DNA of 64,000 bases from Ovoidimarina sp963698645 (GCA_963698645.1 CAVORP010000007.1:248001-312000), one strand, 5' to 3'; positions 8,219 through 17,482 are shown, counted from the stretch's first letter. Notes: generated by a model not told the origin, from the letters alone. Made by a program: numbers and translations.

Positions 8219-9036
8219 GGCATGACCCTTCGAAACGCGAGAATGGCGAGAGCGAATCCGCCCGCCACCCAGAAAAGCAGCGACGACAGGGCCCAGCCGG
8301 GCGGAATGGTCTGGGCCGCACCAGCGACGCCGGCCACCGCGCCCGCGGCCTCCGACGCGGCAAGGTTGTAGAGACGGAACGCATCCGCCGGATTGGCAAG
8401 GAGAAGCCAGGGGAAGACCCGGGACGTGAAGGCGCCTCCACCATCGGCCACGATCGCGGCGAGCAAGCCCAGATCATAGAGCACGACGACGACGAGCCAA
8501 AGCCCGATGGCGACACCCGCCGCCGAACCGGGACGCCGGGCCAGCGCCGAAACGGCGTACCCCACTCCAAGGAAGACCGCGCCAAGAAGGAGCGACGTGA
8601 GAAAGAGCCGGGCGAGTGCCGGGACGCCGGCAGCCGCGCCCGGGTCGAAGGCGAACGCCGCCACTGCGGCCACGCCATAGCCCGCCGCTAGGGCGAGCCC
8701 CAGAACGGCGAGATGCGCCAGGAACTTACCTGCAAGGATCTCGCCCCGGCTTACCGGATAGGTAAGGACAAGCGGCAGTGTGCCGCGCTCGATCTCGCCT
8801 GCGACCGCATCGAAGGACATCAGAAGCGCGAGGAGAGGCACGAGGTAGACGGCGAGAGAGGTCAGGCTCGCCACCGTGACCGAAAGCTTGTCGGCCCCGA
8901 TCTGACCCGTGGGCGCGCTGCCGGCCGCCGACAGTACCAGCGCGAAAAGCGCCATCATCACGACCGCAATCGCGACCCAGCGGTTGCGCATCGCGATGCG
9001 CATCTCTGCACCCGCCCCGGCCACTATACGCGTCAT
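8215..9036 (-). CDS. nosY: ABC transporter permease NosY
   Basis: A 273-residue integral membrane protein with six or so hydrophobic segments, matching the ABC-2 type NosY family (AEMRIAMRNRWVAIAVVMM start, FDAVAGEIERGTLPLVLTYP loop). With the NosF ATPase and NosD it forms the ABC complex needed to mature the CuZ site of NosZ. Start and stop both overlap neighbouring genes by 4 bp, showing tight coupling. Confidence 0.93.
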   Translation of the reverse strand: MTRIVAGAGAEMRIAMRNRWVAIAVVMMALFALVLSAAGSAPTGQIGADKLSVTVASLTSLAVYLVPLLALLMSFDAVAGEIERGTLPLVLTYPVSRGEILAGKFLAHLAVLGLALAAGYGVAAVAAFAFDPGAAAGVPALARLFLTSLLLGAVFLGVGYAVSALARRPGSAAGVAIGLWLVVVVLYDLGLLAAIVADGGGAFTSRVFPWLLLANPADAFRLYNLAASEAAGAVAGVAGAAQTIPPGWALSSLLFWVAGGFALAILAFRRVMP

Positions 9037-9920
9037 TGTCCTGTCCTCCGGCTGAAATGGGTATAGAGATCCTCGAGGCTCGGCGGGATCACCTCGACAT
9101 CGTCAATCATCCCGCCAAGACCGGCGATCTGGCCGAGGCGGGAGAGCTTGTCGGCATGGGTGCAGGTCAGATCAACGCGGACACCATTCACTCTCGTGCC
9201 CGAAAGCCGGTCGGCCACGTCCCCGACAGTGTCGGGCCGGGCGGCGACCTGAATGTGGATCGGGAGCCCCGCCTCGCGGCGCAGCGCGGCGAGGCTGTCA
9301 TTGGCCACGAGCCGGCCCTTCGACAGGATCGCGATGCGATCGGTCCGCGCCTCGACCTCGGTCAGTGCGTGCGAGGACAGCAGGATCGCCGCGCCCCCGG
9401 CCGCAAGCTCGTCCAGAATGCCGTAGAAGTCCCTCCGCGAAACGGGGTCGAGCCCGCTTGTGGGTTCGTCAAGGACCAAGAGCCGGGGCCGGCCGATCAG
9501 CGCCTGGGCAAGACCCACGCGCTGACGCATCCCCTTTGAATAGGTGCCGATCCGCCGATCGACGGCGTGGTCCAGCCCGACACGCTCAAGCAACCCGCCC
9601 GCCTTCGCCGCGGGCTCGCCGCGAAGCCGCAGATAGAGCGCGATCTGCTCGCGCCCGGTGAGCGCGGGATGGAACGCAGCGTTCTCGGGAAGGTAGGCGG
9701 CAACCTCGCGCGCGGCGCGGCTTCCGGGTGCGGCGCCTGCGATATGCACCGTGCCCGATGTCGCCGGGATAAGGCCCAGCACGATCTTCATCAGCGTCGA
9801 CTTGCCCGCCCCGTTATGGCCGAGGAGCGCCACGCGCTCGCCTTCGGCCACCGAGACGCTGACGTCCAGAAGCGCCTCGACGGCGCCGAAGGTCCTAGTG
9901 ACCCGAGAGCAGGTCAGCAT
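9033..9920 (-). CDS. nosF: ABC transporter ATPase NosF
   Basis: A 295-residue ATPase with Walker A LLGHNGAGKSTLMK (about residue 33), signature YSKGMRQRVGLAQAL and Walker B LLVLDEPTSGLDP. It powers the NosDFY complex in NosZ copper-site maturation. The ATG at 9920 lies 26 bp inside the end of nosD; the sequence from there (MLTCSRVTRTFGAVEALLD) is the normal start of this ATPase family. Confidence 0.93.
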   Translation of the reverse strand: MLTCSRVTRTFGAVEALLDVSVSVAEGERVALLGHNGAGKSTLMKIVLGLIPATSGTVHIAGAAPGSRAAREVAAYLPENAAFHPALTGREQIALYLRLRGEPAAKAGGLLERVGLDHAVDRRIGTYSKGMRQRVGLAQALIGRPRLLVLDEPTSGLDPVSRRDFYGILDELAAGGAAILLSSHALTEVEARTDRIAILSKGRLVANDSLAALRREAGLPIHIQVAARPDTVGDVADRLSGTRVNGVRVDLTCTHADKLSRLGQIAGLGGMIDDVEVIPPSLEDLYTHFSRRTGQ

Positions 9921-11232
9921 CGCTCATCTCCTGTCTGTCTCCGGCACGGGCCAGCGCTTCGGCCTCCATCGCCGCGATATTGTCCGGCACCACGATCTCG
10001 GGCGGCACCATCAGCGGCGCACTGTCCAGAACGCCGCCCGGCAGGGTCGCCGGGAAAGCCGCCTGGCTCCAGCGGACAAGCTGGACGGCGGGCGTGCCGA
10101 GAAGCAGCTTCGCAGAGGGTTGCGACCACAGGATGTGGTCCATAAGATCGTTGGGCCGAAAGGCACCATCGGCGATCCCGTCGCCGTCAAGGTCGAACGC
10201 CGGGTGGTCCGACCAGAAATTGCCGCGGCCCTCTGCGCTCCACTCCATATGGCGCGTGCCGACGTATTTCACCTGGGTCCGGTTGCCCAGAAAGGCGTTT
10301 CCGGTGATCTCGTTCCGCTCCGAGCCGGCGGTGAAATGGATCCCGATATCGCAGCCTTCAAAGCGGTTACCCGCGATCCGGTTCTTGTGGGCGTTGTAGA
10401 TGAAGGTGCATTTCTCGTGGGTTCCGCCCCGCACGAGGTTGCCCGTGACTTCGGCGTTGTTGGCGTAATTCAGCATGATCCCGTGCGTCCTGTCGGCGAG
10501 CGACAGGTTGTCCCGCACCGTGATTCGGTTCGAGAACATGAGCGCATAGCCGAGCGTATTGCCGACCGACACGTTTCCCGAAATCTCGGAGTTGTTGGTG
10601 TACATGTAATGAACGGCAAATCGCAGATCGCGAAAGATGTTGCCGCGAAAGATGTTGTTTTTCGAGGTGTTCGCGAAGATGCCATCGCGTCCCCAGATCA
10701 CGTCATTGCCCTCGACCAGCGTACCCGGCGCATTCCAGACGTAGATGCCGTTTCCGCGGTCGTTCACCCGCCGGTCGCGACGGCCCTCGATCACGTTGCC
10801 GCGCACCACGCTGTCGCGCGCACCATGCACGGTGATCCCGTGTAGGTTTCCCAAAAGCCGGTTGCCTTCGACAAGCGCGTGCGTGGCTGTGCGCGCCAGC
10901 TTGATCCCGGAGTCGATCTCTGCCCCGTCATTGCCCGACCCCCGGATCGTGAGCCCGCGGATGACCGCGCCATCGCCAGTCACGGTCACGACACTGCCGA
11001 TGCCGTTGCCGTCGAGCACCGCGTCCGGGCGGCCTTCGAGCGTCAGGGGCATATCGATGGAGACCGGGCCCTCGTGAAGGCCCGGCATCAGGATGAGCAC
11101 GTCGCCGGGGCTGGCCCCGGCGACGGCGGAAAGAAGCGCACTCGAACCCGGCGCGACCGTCCGCGTTTCCGCCGCCGCCTCAAGCGACAGGACGGCAAGA
11201 GCTGCGGCAATCAGGATTCGGAGGCGCATCAT
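9895..11232 (-). CDS. nosD: Periplasmic copper-maturation protein NosD
   Basis: A 445-residue exported protein (signal MMRLRILIAAALAVLSLEAAAE) made of a right-handed parallel beta-helix with many short NosD/CASH-type repeats such as GNRLLGNLHGITVHG and RDNLSLADRTHGIML. It is the periplasmic partner of NosFY and interacts with NosL and NosZ in CuZ assembly. Two ATGs are possible at 11232 and 11229; both follow the nosZ stop by 2-5 bp. A much longer upstream frame lies inside nosZ and lacks a signal peptide, so it is not used. Confidence 0.92.
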   Translation of the reverse strand: MMRLRILIAAALAVLSLEAAAETRTVAPGSSALLSAVAGASPGDVLILMPGLHEGPVSIDMPLTLEGRPDAVLDGNGIGSVVTVTGDGAVIRGLTIRGSGNDGAEIDSGIKLARTATHALVEGNRLLGNLHGITVHGARDSVVRGNVIEGRRDRRVNDRGNGIYVWNAPGTLVEGNDVIWGRDGIFANTSKNNIFRGNIFRDLRFAVHYMYTNNSEISGNVSVGNTLGYALMFSNRITVRDNLSLADRTHGIMLNYANNAEVTGNLVRGGTHEKCTFIYNAHKNRIAGNRFEGCDIGIHFTAGSERNEITGNAFLGNRTQVKYVGTRHMEWSAEGRGNFWSDHPAFDLDGDGIADGAFRPNDLMDHILWSQPSAKLLLGTPAVQLVRWSQAAFPATLPGGVLDSAPLMVPPEIVVPDNIAAMEAEALARAGDRQEMSDADLLSGH

Positions 11233-11234
11233 GG

Positions 11235-13178
11235 TCAGGTTGCCCGCGGTTCCACGAACATCCGGCCACGCATCTCCATGTGGAGCGCATGGCAGAACCA
11301 CTGGCAGTAGTACCAGTAGACGCCCGGCTGCGCGGCTGTGAACGTGACCGACGAGGTCTGCTGCGGACCGATCTCCATCGCGACGCCGTGGTTCCCCATC
11401 GTGAAGCCATGGGTCAGATCCTCGATGTCGTCCTGGTTGGTGACATAGACCGTCACCTCGTCACCCTGTTTCACGGTGAAGGACTCCAGCGAGAAATTCG
11501 GCGCTTGCGAGGACATGTAGACCCGCACCTTGTTGCCGTCACGGATCGGCTCGTCGTGGCCCCAATCCAATTCCACGCCGTCTGCCGCGGCCTGCTGGCG
11601 CGCATCTTCCCACATCGGATCGTCGCGGCTCCAGGCGTGAACCGGGTTGACCTTCGAGCGATGGACAAGGATCGAGTCATGCGGCTCCGCGAAAGTCGGC
11701 CCGTCATGGACAAGCGTAAGCTCATCGCCGTCGATGACAAAGAGCTGCTCGTTCTCGGGCTTGAGCGGCCCGACGTTCAGAAACCGGTCCTTCGAGAACT
11801 TGTTCATCGAGATGTAGTACTTCGCCGATGCATCGAGCGTTTCACCTTCGGCCGTGGAGTTGTGCCCCGGCTGATAGTGCACGTCGGTCTTCGAGATGAT
11901 CGGATCGGCACTTTCACCCGCATAGGCCCTGACAGCACGCTCCAGGTTCCACTTCACGACCTGACTGTCGAGGAAGAGCGTCGTGAACGCGTTGCCCTCG
12001 CCATCGAAACAGGTGTGAAGCGGTCCAAGGCCCAGCTCCGGCTCCGCCACCACGCAGGAGCGGAGGTCCGCGTTCTCGTAGAACAGCGCGTCAAGCTTGC
12101 GCACATCAATCACGCTGACCGTTGGCGACAGCTTGCCCCCGATGCACAGGTGCACCTTGTCCGGCGCCATGTTGCAGCCGTGCGGGTTGTTCGGGATCGG
12201 GACGTATCGGACATAGTTCTTTTCCGCGCCCTTCCGCCCGTCGATCACCTTGACGCCGTTAAGCTCGGTGTAATCCCCGGCCGCGATGCCCTTCTCGATC
12301 TCGGCAATGTTGTAGACGACCACATGGTCCATGTCCGACGCCGTCATGTCGGGAAGGTTCATGCCCATTTCGGAGTTGTACGAGGTCGAGAACGCGTATT
12401 TGCCGTCATAGTCGCAATCGGTGTTGTCGAGGTTGCCAGACACCATGACCTGCCACGCGACGGTCATGTCATCCGCGTTGATTGCCGTATAGAAGTTCAC
12501 GTATTTCGACGGATCGTCGAGGATCATGCCGTCGTTGACAATCGGCACTTCGTCTTCGCCATTTGCAAAGACATAATTGGTGCGCGGCCATTTCTGCGGC
12601 CGAAGACCGTGAATGCCCTTGGCGTTCGGGATCTCGATGATCTTGTCGGGCTTCATCACGTCACAGCGCACCCGCGCCACACGCGTGTTCGCCTTGTCGT
12701 TCATGAACAGGAAGCGCCCGTCATACTTGCCTTCGGTAAATGACATATGGACGTGGTGCAGATCGCCGTTGCGCGGGAACTCGAGCCCGTTGGCGGCGAG
12801 ATAGTCCTTGGTTTTCTGCGTCAGCCCCTCGGTCAGGATCTTCTTGGACTCGTTCGTGATCCCCCAGCCCGTGGCCGAGCAGATGTTGAAGACCGGCACG
12901 CGCATCAATTCGCGCATCGACGGGATGCCGAGGATGCGCATCTCGCCGGTCTGGCCCGAGGACCAGAAGCCGTAATATTCATCAAGTTCACCCGGTGCCA
13001 CGTGACCGGCCGCCGTTGCGGCCTGCGCCGGACCCGTCGATCCCAGAAGTGCGCCGCCCGCGGCGCCCGTCAATACGGCACCGCCGGATACCCCGAGCGT
13101 GCCAAGCGCAGCTCCTCCAGCCGTCGCGCCAAGAAGGCCACGCCGGCTGATGCCGCTTTTTCCCATTCCGTCAGACAT
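11235..13178 (-). CDS. nosZ: Nitrous oxide reductase NosZ, clade I (Tat-exported)
   Basis: A 647-residue enzyme that reduces N2O to N2 in the periplasm, the last step of denitrification. It has a twin-arginine signal (GISRRGLLGATAGGAAL), a seven-bladed propeller holding CuZ (HHVHMS, PHGCNM, GLGPLHT and GHNSTAEGETLD histidine motifs) and a C-terminal cupredoxin with the CuA set C625-x3-C629-x3-H633-x2-M636. The Tat signal places it in clade I, as in other Rhodobacterales. The start overlaps the nosR stop, with GGAG at the expected spacing. Confidence 0.97.
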   Translation of the reverse strand: MSDGMGKSGISRRGLLGATAGGAALGTLGVSGGAVLTGAAGGALLGSTGPAQAATAAGHVAPGELDEYYGFWSSGQTGEMRILGIPSMRELMRVPVFNICSATGWGITNESKKILTEGLTQKTKDYLAANGLEFPRNGDLHHVHMSFTEGKYDGRFLFMNDKANTRVARVRCDVMKPDKIIEIPNAKGIHGLRPQKWPRTNYVFANGEDEVPIVNDGMILDDPSKYVNFYTAINADDMTVAWQVMVSGNLDNTDCDYDGKYAFSTSYNSEMGMNLPDMTASDMDHVVVYNIAEIEKGIAAGDYTELNGVKVIDGRKGAEKNYVRYVPIPNNPHGCNMAPDKVHLCIGGKLSPTVSVIDVRKLDALFYENADLRSCVVAEPELGLGPLHTCFDGEGNAFTTLFLDSQVVKWNLERAVRAYAGESADPIISKTDVHYQPGHNSTAEGETLDASAKYYISMNKFSKDRFLNVGPLKPENEQLFVIDGDELTLVHDGPTFAEPHDSILVHRSKVNPVHAWSRDDPMWEDARQQAAADGVELDWGHDEPIRDGNKVRVYMSSQAPNFSLESFTVKQGDEVTVYVTNQDDIEDLTHGFTMGNHGVAMEIGPQQTSSVTFTAAQPGVYWYYCQWFCHALHMEMRGRMFVEPRAT

Positions 13179-15357
13179 CCTGAGTCTCCTTTTTGTTGGG
13201 ATGATTGGTCAGTACCCTGTCAAGCGCCCCGGCACCGGCCGAGGCCGTCGCGCGACGTTTTTCGCGGCGCTGGACGACAGGGCATTTCGTTTTCGACCGG
13301 TAAAGTACCTGGCAGTTGAGACAGTTCAGGCACTCGTTGGGATTGATCTCTCCGGTCGGGTGGATCGCCTGGACCATGCAGTCGTTGGCGCAGGTCTGGC
13401 AGGGATTTCCGCATTCCCGGTAACGCTTGAGCCAGTCGAACATCCGGATGCGGGCCGGAATTGCGAGCGCCGCGCCCAGCGGGCAAAGATAGCGACAATA
13501 AAAACGCTCGACGAAAAGCCCGATCCCGAGCAGGACGAGCGCGTAAAGAACGAAGGGCCAGGCGCGGTCGAATTTTAGGACAATCGCGGTCTTGAACGGC
13601 TCGACCTCGGCCAGGGCTTCGGCCTGCTCGATCGAGGCAAGCGAGACGCCGAAGAGCCCGAGGAAGAGGATGTATTTCACCGCCCAGAGCCGCTCGTTCA
13701 GGCCCCAGGGCAGCTCCCACTGCGGCACCCGAAACATCTTTGCGACCCGGTTCGTCAATTCCTGCAACGCACCGAACGGGCAGAGCCAGCCGCAATAGGC
13801 GCCGCGCCCCCAGAAGATCAGCGAGGCAGCGACCGAGAACCACAGGATGAAGGTCAGCGGGTCCAGCAGGAACGCCTCCCAAGTGAAGTCCGTGGCGAAG
13901 GAATGTGCGAGCGCCATGAGGTTGACGACCGAGAGCTGTGCGTTTGCGTACCAGCCAAGGAAGACGAGCGTCACGGTCAGGAATCCCATCCGGAACCAGA
14001 GCGTCGCCTTGGCCGAGCGGGTCACGAAGTTCTGGAAGAAGAACACCGTGGTCAGCGTCCCGAGCATCGCCACAAGCACGCCGATCTCGACCGCCTTGTC
14101 GCGCCAGATGCGCTGCCAGAGCGCCGCCTTGGCCGCGGCTTCATCGGTCTCGGGCACGGCAGCGGCAAGCGCGGGATCGGGGGCGATTTCGGTAAGAAGG
14201 GCCGCAGGCGGCTGCCAGCCCATATCGAACGTGGTGTAGACGCGTTCGATCGCGCCCACGTCACGCTGCACCAGCAACTGAAGGCGGAAGGGCTGCGTCG
14301 GATCAAAGCCCACATCCGCCGGAATGCGGAACATGTCCATTTCCGAAAGCGACGGCCCGCCATCGGCGGTGATCGCGCCGACACGACGGTGGTCACGGTC
14401 GCGGAACCGGACCGAAATATCGCCCTGGATAAGCTGGATGCGGTCGAAGATGCCTCCGCGGACATAGCCCGACCCCTTGAAGGAGTATTGCCCCCGCGCG
14501 GCGACAAGAAGCGCATGCTCGCCCTCGCCCAGCCAGCTCCGCAAGTTCTCGGCTTCACCTGTTTCGAGGAGCGCTTGGGTGATCCCCGGGATCGAGACAA
14601 GCGTGGCGTAGAGGTCGATGAAGGTGTCGTCTTCGGGTCCCGCGATCGGCCGCTCGGCCGCACGAGGGTCCTCGACGTTCTCAAACGCGCGGTTGATCTG
14701 GCCCACGTCGAGGGAAAGCCGCCGAATCGTGCCGTCGCCGACAAGCGTCTGCCAGTCCCGGGCGACCTGCGCGTCGGCGTTGATCTCGAAACGTGGACCC
14801 TCGGGCGCGGTATCGGGCGCAAGCCCGCCAAGACCCAGCGCGCGCGCGACCCGGATCGACGACCGCACGACCGAGTCGTCGATCACCATGATCGTCACGG
14901 TCGCGCCCGAGATGATGTTGAGATCATGCGCCGCGCCGCCCGCCGCGGCCTCTGCCGCGATGTCGAGCCCTGCGTAGGACGCCGTGAGTTCCCGCACCCG
15001 CGCCTCGGGGATGCCGATAAGCACGATGGGCTCGGAATGTTTGACCAGCTTCACCGACTGAAGGACGGCGTCAGGACCGATGGCCACCATCACGTGGATG
15101 GGCTTGCCCGAGTATCCCGTGGTGCCGACGAAATCCGACGTGAGGAACGCCCAACCGATGGTCTCACCGCCGCTGAGGATCGGCGCCGCGGGCAGGTCGC
15201 TGCGGATCGGGCCGAAGGCATCAGCACCATCGACGAGGTCGCCCGCCGAGACATCTCCAATGAACTGGCCGAGGATCGGGGCCTGCGCGGCCGCCGGTGC
15301 GACCATGAGCACGAGAAGCAGGAAGGCCCGGCAAAGCTGGCGGATCAGGGATGTCAT
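13171..15357 (-). CDS. nosR: NosR, FMN-binding and polyferredoxin membrane protein
   Basis: A 728-residue electron-donating and regulatory partner of NosZ. A signal peptide is followed by a periplasmic FMN-binding domain with the flavinylation motif SGATVT (S150-T155). Membrane helices follow, containing CGWLCPFGALQE and CRYLCPLGAALAIP, and then two C-terminal [4Fe-4S] motifs (CGNPCQTCANDC and CLNCLNCQVLY). The ATG at 15357 starts a good signal peptide; the 35 residues upstream in frame are not needed. It is the first gene of nosRZDFYLX, with an FNR/DNR box 215 bp upstream. Confidence 0.95.
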   Translation of the reverse strand: MTSLIRQLCRAFLLLVLMVAPAAAQAPILGQFIGDVSAGDLVDGADAFGPIRSDLPAAPILSGGETIGWAFLTSDFVGTTGYSGKPIHVMVAIGPDAVLQSVKLVKHSEPIVLIGIPEARVRELTASYAGLDIAAEAAAGGAAHDLNIISGATVTIMVIDDSVVRSSIRVARALGLGGLAPDTAPEGPRFEINADAQVARDWQTLVGDGTIRRLSLDVGQINRAFENVEDPRAAERPIAGPEDDTFIDLYATLVSIPGITQALLETGEAENLRSWLGEGEHALLVAARGQYSFKGSGYVRGGIFDRIQLIQGDISVRFRDRDHRRVGAITADGGPSLSEMDMFRIPADVGFDPTQPFRLQLLVQRDVGAIERVYTTFDMGWQPPAALLTEIAPDPALAAAVPETDEAAAKAALWQRIWRDKAVEIGVLVAMLGTLTTVFFFQNFVTRSAKATLWFRMGFLTVTLVFLGWYANAQLSVVNLMALAHSFATDFTWEAFLLDPLTFILWFSVAASLIFWGRGAYCGWLCPFGALQELTNRVAKMFRVPQWELPWGLNERLWAVKYILFLGLFGVSLASIEQAEALAEVEPFKTAIVLKFDRAWPFVLYALVLLGIGLFVERFYCRYLCPLGAALAIPARIRMFDWLKRYRECGNPCQTCANDCMVQAIHPTGEINPNECLNCLNCQVLYRSKTKCPVVQRREKRRATASAGAGALDRVLTNHPNKKETQDV

Positions 15358-15513
15358 ACCACGTCCCCGTACCGCGGCCCACGCAGGGTCGGGCAAGGCA
15401 TGCGGCCGGACGCAGGGGCCGCTGGGAGGCGGTTGGCGCGAACACCGAACAGGTGGGCGCACTGAAGCAGCCCATGTGAGCCTAGTTTACACATTCCGAA
15501 TCTTCGATATTTG

Positions 15514-15596
15514 GGACATCTGAAATCATCTTTTTGTTGCGCCCTTCTCGCAATTAAAAAAGAAGACCACCTTGACCAAGATCAAATCAGATGTCC
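15514..15596. repeat. Separated 10-bp inverted repeat flanking the FNR box
   Basis: GGACATCTGA at 15514-15523 is exactly inverted as TCAGATGTCC at 15587-15596, with start points 73 bp apart (about seven helical turns). The two copies bracket the nosR-nsrR intergenic region and the second abuts the FNR-type box. They may be paired operator half-sites, possibly for the adjacent Rrf2 protein. This is inference from position only. Confidence 0.45.
15572..15585. promoter_or_regulatory. FNR/DNR/NnrR-type box between nosR and nsrR
   Basis: TTGACCAAGATCAA fits TTGA(C/T)-N4-(A/G)TCAA without a mismatch. CRP/FNR family regulators (FnrL, Dnr/NnrR) use such sites to switch on nos genes under low oxygen or NO. 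It lies 215 bp from the nosR start and 120 bp from the nsrR start, so it could serve either promoter. The whole 15358-15704 gap is regulatory; I see no gene in it. Confidence 0.75.
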
Positions 15597-15704
15597 TTTA
15601 TTGGTGGAGATGACTGCCGCCCCCGCCCCGCGTCTGACGCGGGCGAGCTTGCGGGGCGCGCAGGTGGCCATCCCTGTTGATGGCCAGAAAGGAGAATACC
15701 GGCC

Positions 15705-16190
15705 ATGCGCCTGACCATGTTCACAGACTACGCCCTCCGCATGCTCATTCTCGCAGCAAGCAAGAGAGACAAGAATGTCACCATCGAGGAGGCGGCGAGC
15801 GTCTACAGGATCTCCGCGCCGCATCTCAAGAAGGTGGTCCGGACACTGACGCGCGAGGGATTCCTCGAGGCACAGCGCGGTCGGTCGGGTGGCTTCCGTC
15901 TTGCCGCGCCACCCGAGGCGATCAATCTCGGGCAGGTGATCCGGGCAACCGAGACGGACTTCGACTTTGTCGAATGCTTTCGCGAGGACAACCGGTGCCT
16001 CATCACCCGCTCATGTCGCCTTCCCCCGATCGTCAACCGGGCGCTCCAGGCGATGCTCGACGTCTTCGACCGCTACAGCCTCGCCGACATCGTGATCGAC
16101 GACCAGATCTTCGGAGATCTCTCCCCCGCACGCGAAATCGAGACCCAGCCCGTGCGCGGCCCGAGGCTCAAGGGAAGGGAGACGTCCTGA
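15705..16190 (+). CDS. nsrR: Rrf2 family regulator, NsrR-like nitric oxide sensor
   Basis: A 161-residue Rrf2 protein. The start MRLTMFTDYALRMLILAA and the winged helix with GRSGGFRLAAPPEAINLGQVIR match NsrR closely. Three cysteines at C91, C98 and C104 (CFREDNRC, then SC) could ligate an NO-sensitive Fe-S cluster. NsrR-type proteins repress NO detoxification and denitrification genes until NO damages the cluster. It is divergent from the nos operon. AAAGGAG at 15688-15694 is a good SD for the ATG at 15705. A generic Rrf2 regulator is the alternative. Confidence 0.82.
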   Translation: MRLTMFTDYALRMLILAASKRDKNVTIEEAASVYRISAPHLKKVVRTLTREGFLEAQRGRSGGFRLAAPPEAINLGQVIRATETDFDFVECFREDNRCLITRSCRLPPIVNRALQAMLDVFDRYSLADIVIDDQIFGDLSPAREIETQPVRGPRLKGRETS

Positions 16191-16340
16191 CCAGGACGGA
16201 GTTATGAGACGCGCCGTGTCCATGGCTAACTCCGTCGCACGGCAAGACCGGGAACAGTCAGCCTGAACAGGCCTTCTGGTCAGCGCCTTGAATCTGGCGG
16301 ATACACGCGTGCCGGCAGGGGAATGACGGGTGCCCCGGCT

Positions 16341-17384
16341 CTACACAACGGCCCAGGCTGTCTCCCAGGGGCCCGCTTGCGCAACCGCAACGCCGTCAAA
16401 GGTGATGCCAGCGTCGATCATCCGGGCGTCCGACGCAATCTCGGAGGACGGGACTGCCCAGTTCAGCCCGTCGGTGTTTCCCTTGAAATGCAACCCGACA
16501 ACGGTGCCGGAATGAAGATCGATCACCGGGGACCCGGAGTTTCCGGTAAGGGTCGAACTGTCGTGCCCGAGCGCCCGCCCCGTCTTTCCGTCGAAGGTCC
16601 TGACCTCGACCGCATCGACGAAGCCGGGAGAAACATGCTTGGTATCGAATTCGCTGATCACCTCATTCTGGATCGCGACATTTTCGTCGGGGTTCTTCGA
16701 CGGATACCCTACGACGCCGACGCGCATGTTGAGAACCGTGTCGGCGTCCGCGACGGAAAGGGACAATGGCACGACGCCATCCGGCCCGCTCTCGATCCGC
16801 AGAAGTGCCAGATCGAACCACGGATGCAGCATGATGACCTCCGTGATGCCCCTTGTGGCCGTCGGGTCGGTGTCCCAACGATCTTTCTCGCGGCAAAAAT
16901 TGATCCTTGCCGAATAGCCGAATTTCACGAAATGCCCGATCCCGCGCACCGACATCGAAAAGATGTCCGCGACGTGCCGGTTGGTCAGGATCAGGTCGCG
17001 GGCGACCAGAAAACCACTTCCAAATGGCTTGAACTCGGCACCCGAACTGTACTCGATCCGCCCCGTCGCGGCGCATACCGCTTCAAGCACGGTATGCGCC
17101 GCGATCTCGTTCAGATCCAGCCAGAGCGGGTGATCGGTATGCTCTGGCAGATTGTTCAGCACCGGAATCGCGGGTCTCAACTCGGGCGAGATGATCGAGA
17201 AGAGTATGGTACGCTCGGTCTCGTCCAGCGGCGCTCCGGCGCGAAAACGCTCTACGACCCGGTTCAGTCTGGCGATGTCGATATTGCTCTCCCGAAGCCG
17301 CCGGCGCGAAACAAGCCCGCTCGTCGGGGTGTTGGATAATCTTCGAATAATGCGGTTTTCGAAATCAAACGGGCGATCCGGCAT
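16341..17384 (-). CDS. Trypsin-like serine protease, no signal peptide
   Basis: A 347-residue protein whose C-terminal two thirds is a chymotrypsin-fold peptidase with the full triad: H137 in ILTNRHVAD, D191 in WFDLALLRI and S283 in GNSGSPVID. The first 80 residues are a charged helical region of unknown function. No signal or membrane segment is visible, so it is probably cytoplasmic, which is unusual for this family. It is divergent from the multicopper oxidase operon with 144 bp between the starts, so the two may share regulation. The substrate is unknown. Confidence 0.8.
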   Translation of the reverse strand: MPDRPFDFENRIIRRLSNTPTSGLVSRRRLRESNIDIARLNRVVERFRAGAPLDETERTILFSIISPELRPAIPVLNNLPEHTDHPLWLDLNEIAAHTVLEAVCAATGRIEYSSGAEFKPFGSGFLVARDLILTNRHVADIFSMSVRGIGHFVKFGYSARINFCREKDRWDTDPTATRGITEVIMLHPWFDLALLRIESGPDGVVPLSLSVADADTVLNMRVGVVGYPSKNPDENVAIQNEVISEFDTKHVSPGFVDAVEVRTFDGKTGRALGHDSSTLTGNSGSPVIDLHSGTVVGLHFKGNTDGLNWAVPSSEIASDARMIDAGITFDGVAVAQAGPWETAWAVV

Positions 17385-17415
17385 GATGGTCTCCCTCGTT
17401 TTGAGATATCATTCT

Positions 17416-17455
17416 TTGACGCAAATGGATTCGCTCGTTATCCTTGGAGGATAAC
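17416..17455 (+). promoter_or_regulatory. Sigma70-like promoter with a perfect palindromic operator over the -10
   Basis: TTGACG (17416-17421), 17 bp, TATCCT (17439-17444) is a strong sigma70-type promoter facing the multicopper oxidase gene. The perfect inverted repeat GTTATCCT-TGG-AGGATAAC (17437-17455) covers the -10 and the probable start point, the classic place for a repressor. No regulator gene sits beside it. Confidence 0.7.
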
Positions 17456-17482
17456 ATACCGACCAAATTTATTTCTAGTTCA

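Noticed and set aside
11280..15465. Long plus-strand frames (up to 520 codons) opposite nosZ and nosR
   Set aside because: These are antisense shadows of high-GC genes; the minus-strand proteins are unmistakable NosZ and NosR.
15537..15553. TTGCG-N7-CGCAA as an NnrR site upstream of nosR
   Set aside because: The half-sites fit, but the spacer is 7 nt instead of 4, so it was not called; the FNR-type box 20 bp away has correct spacing.
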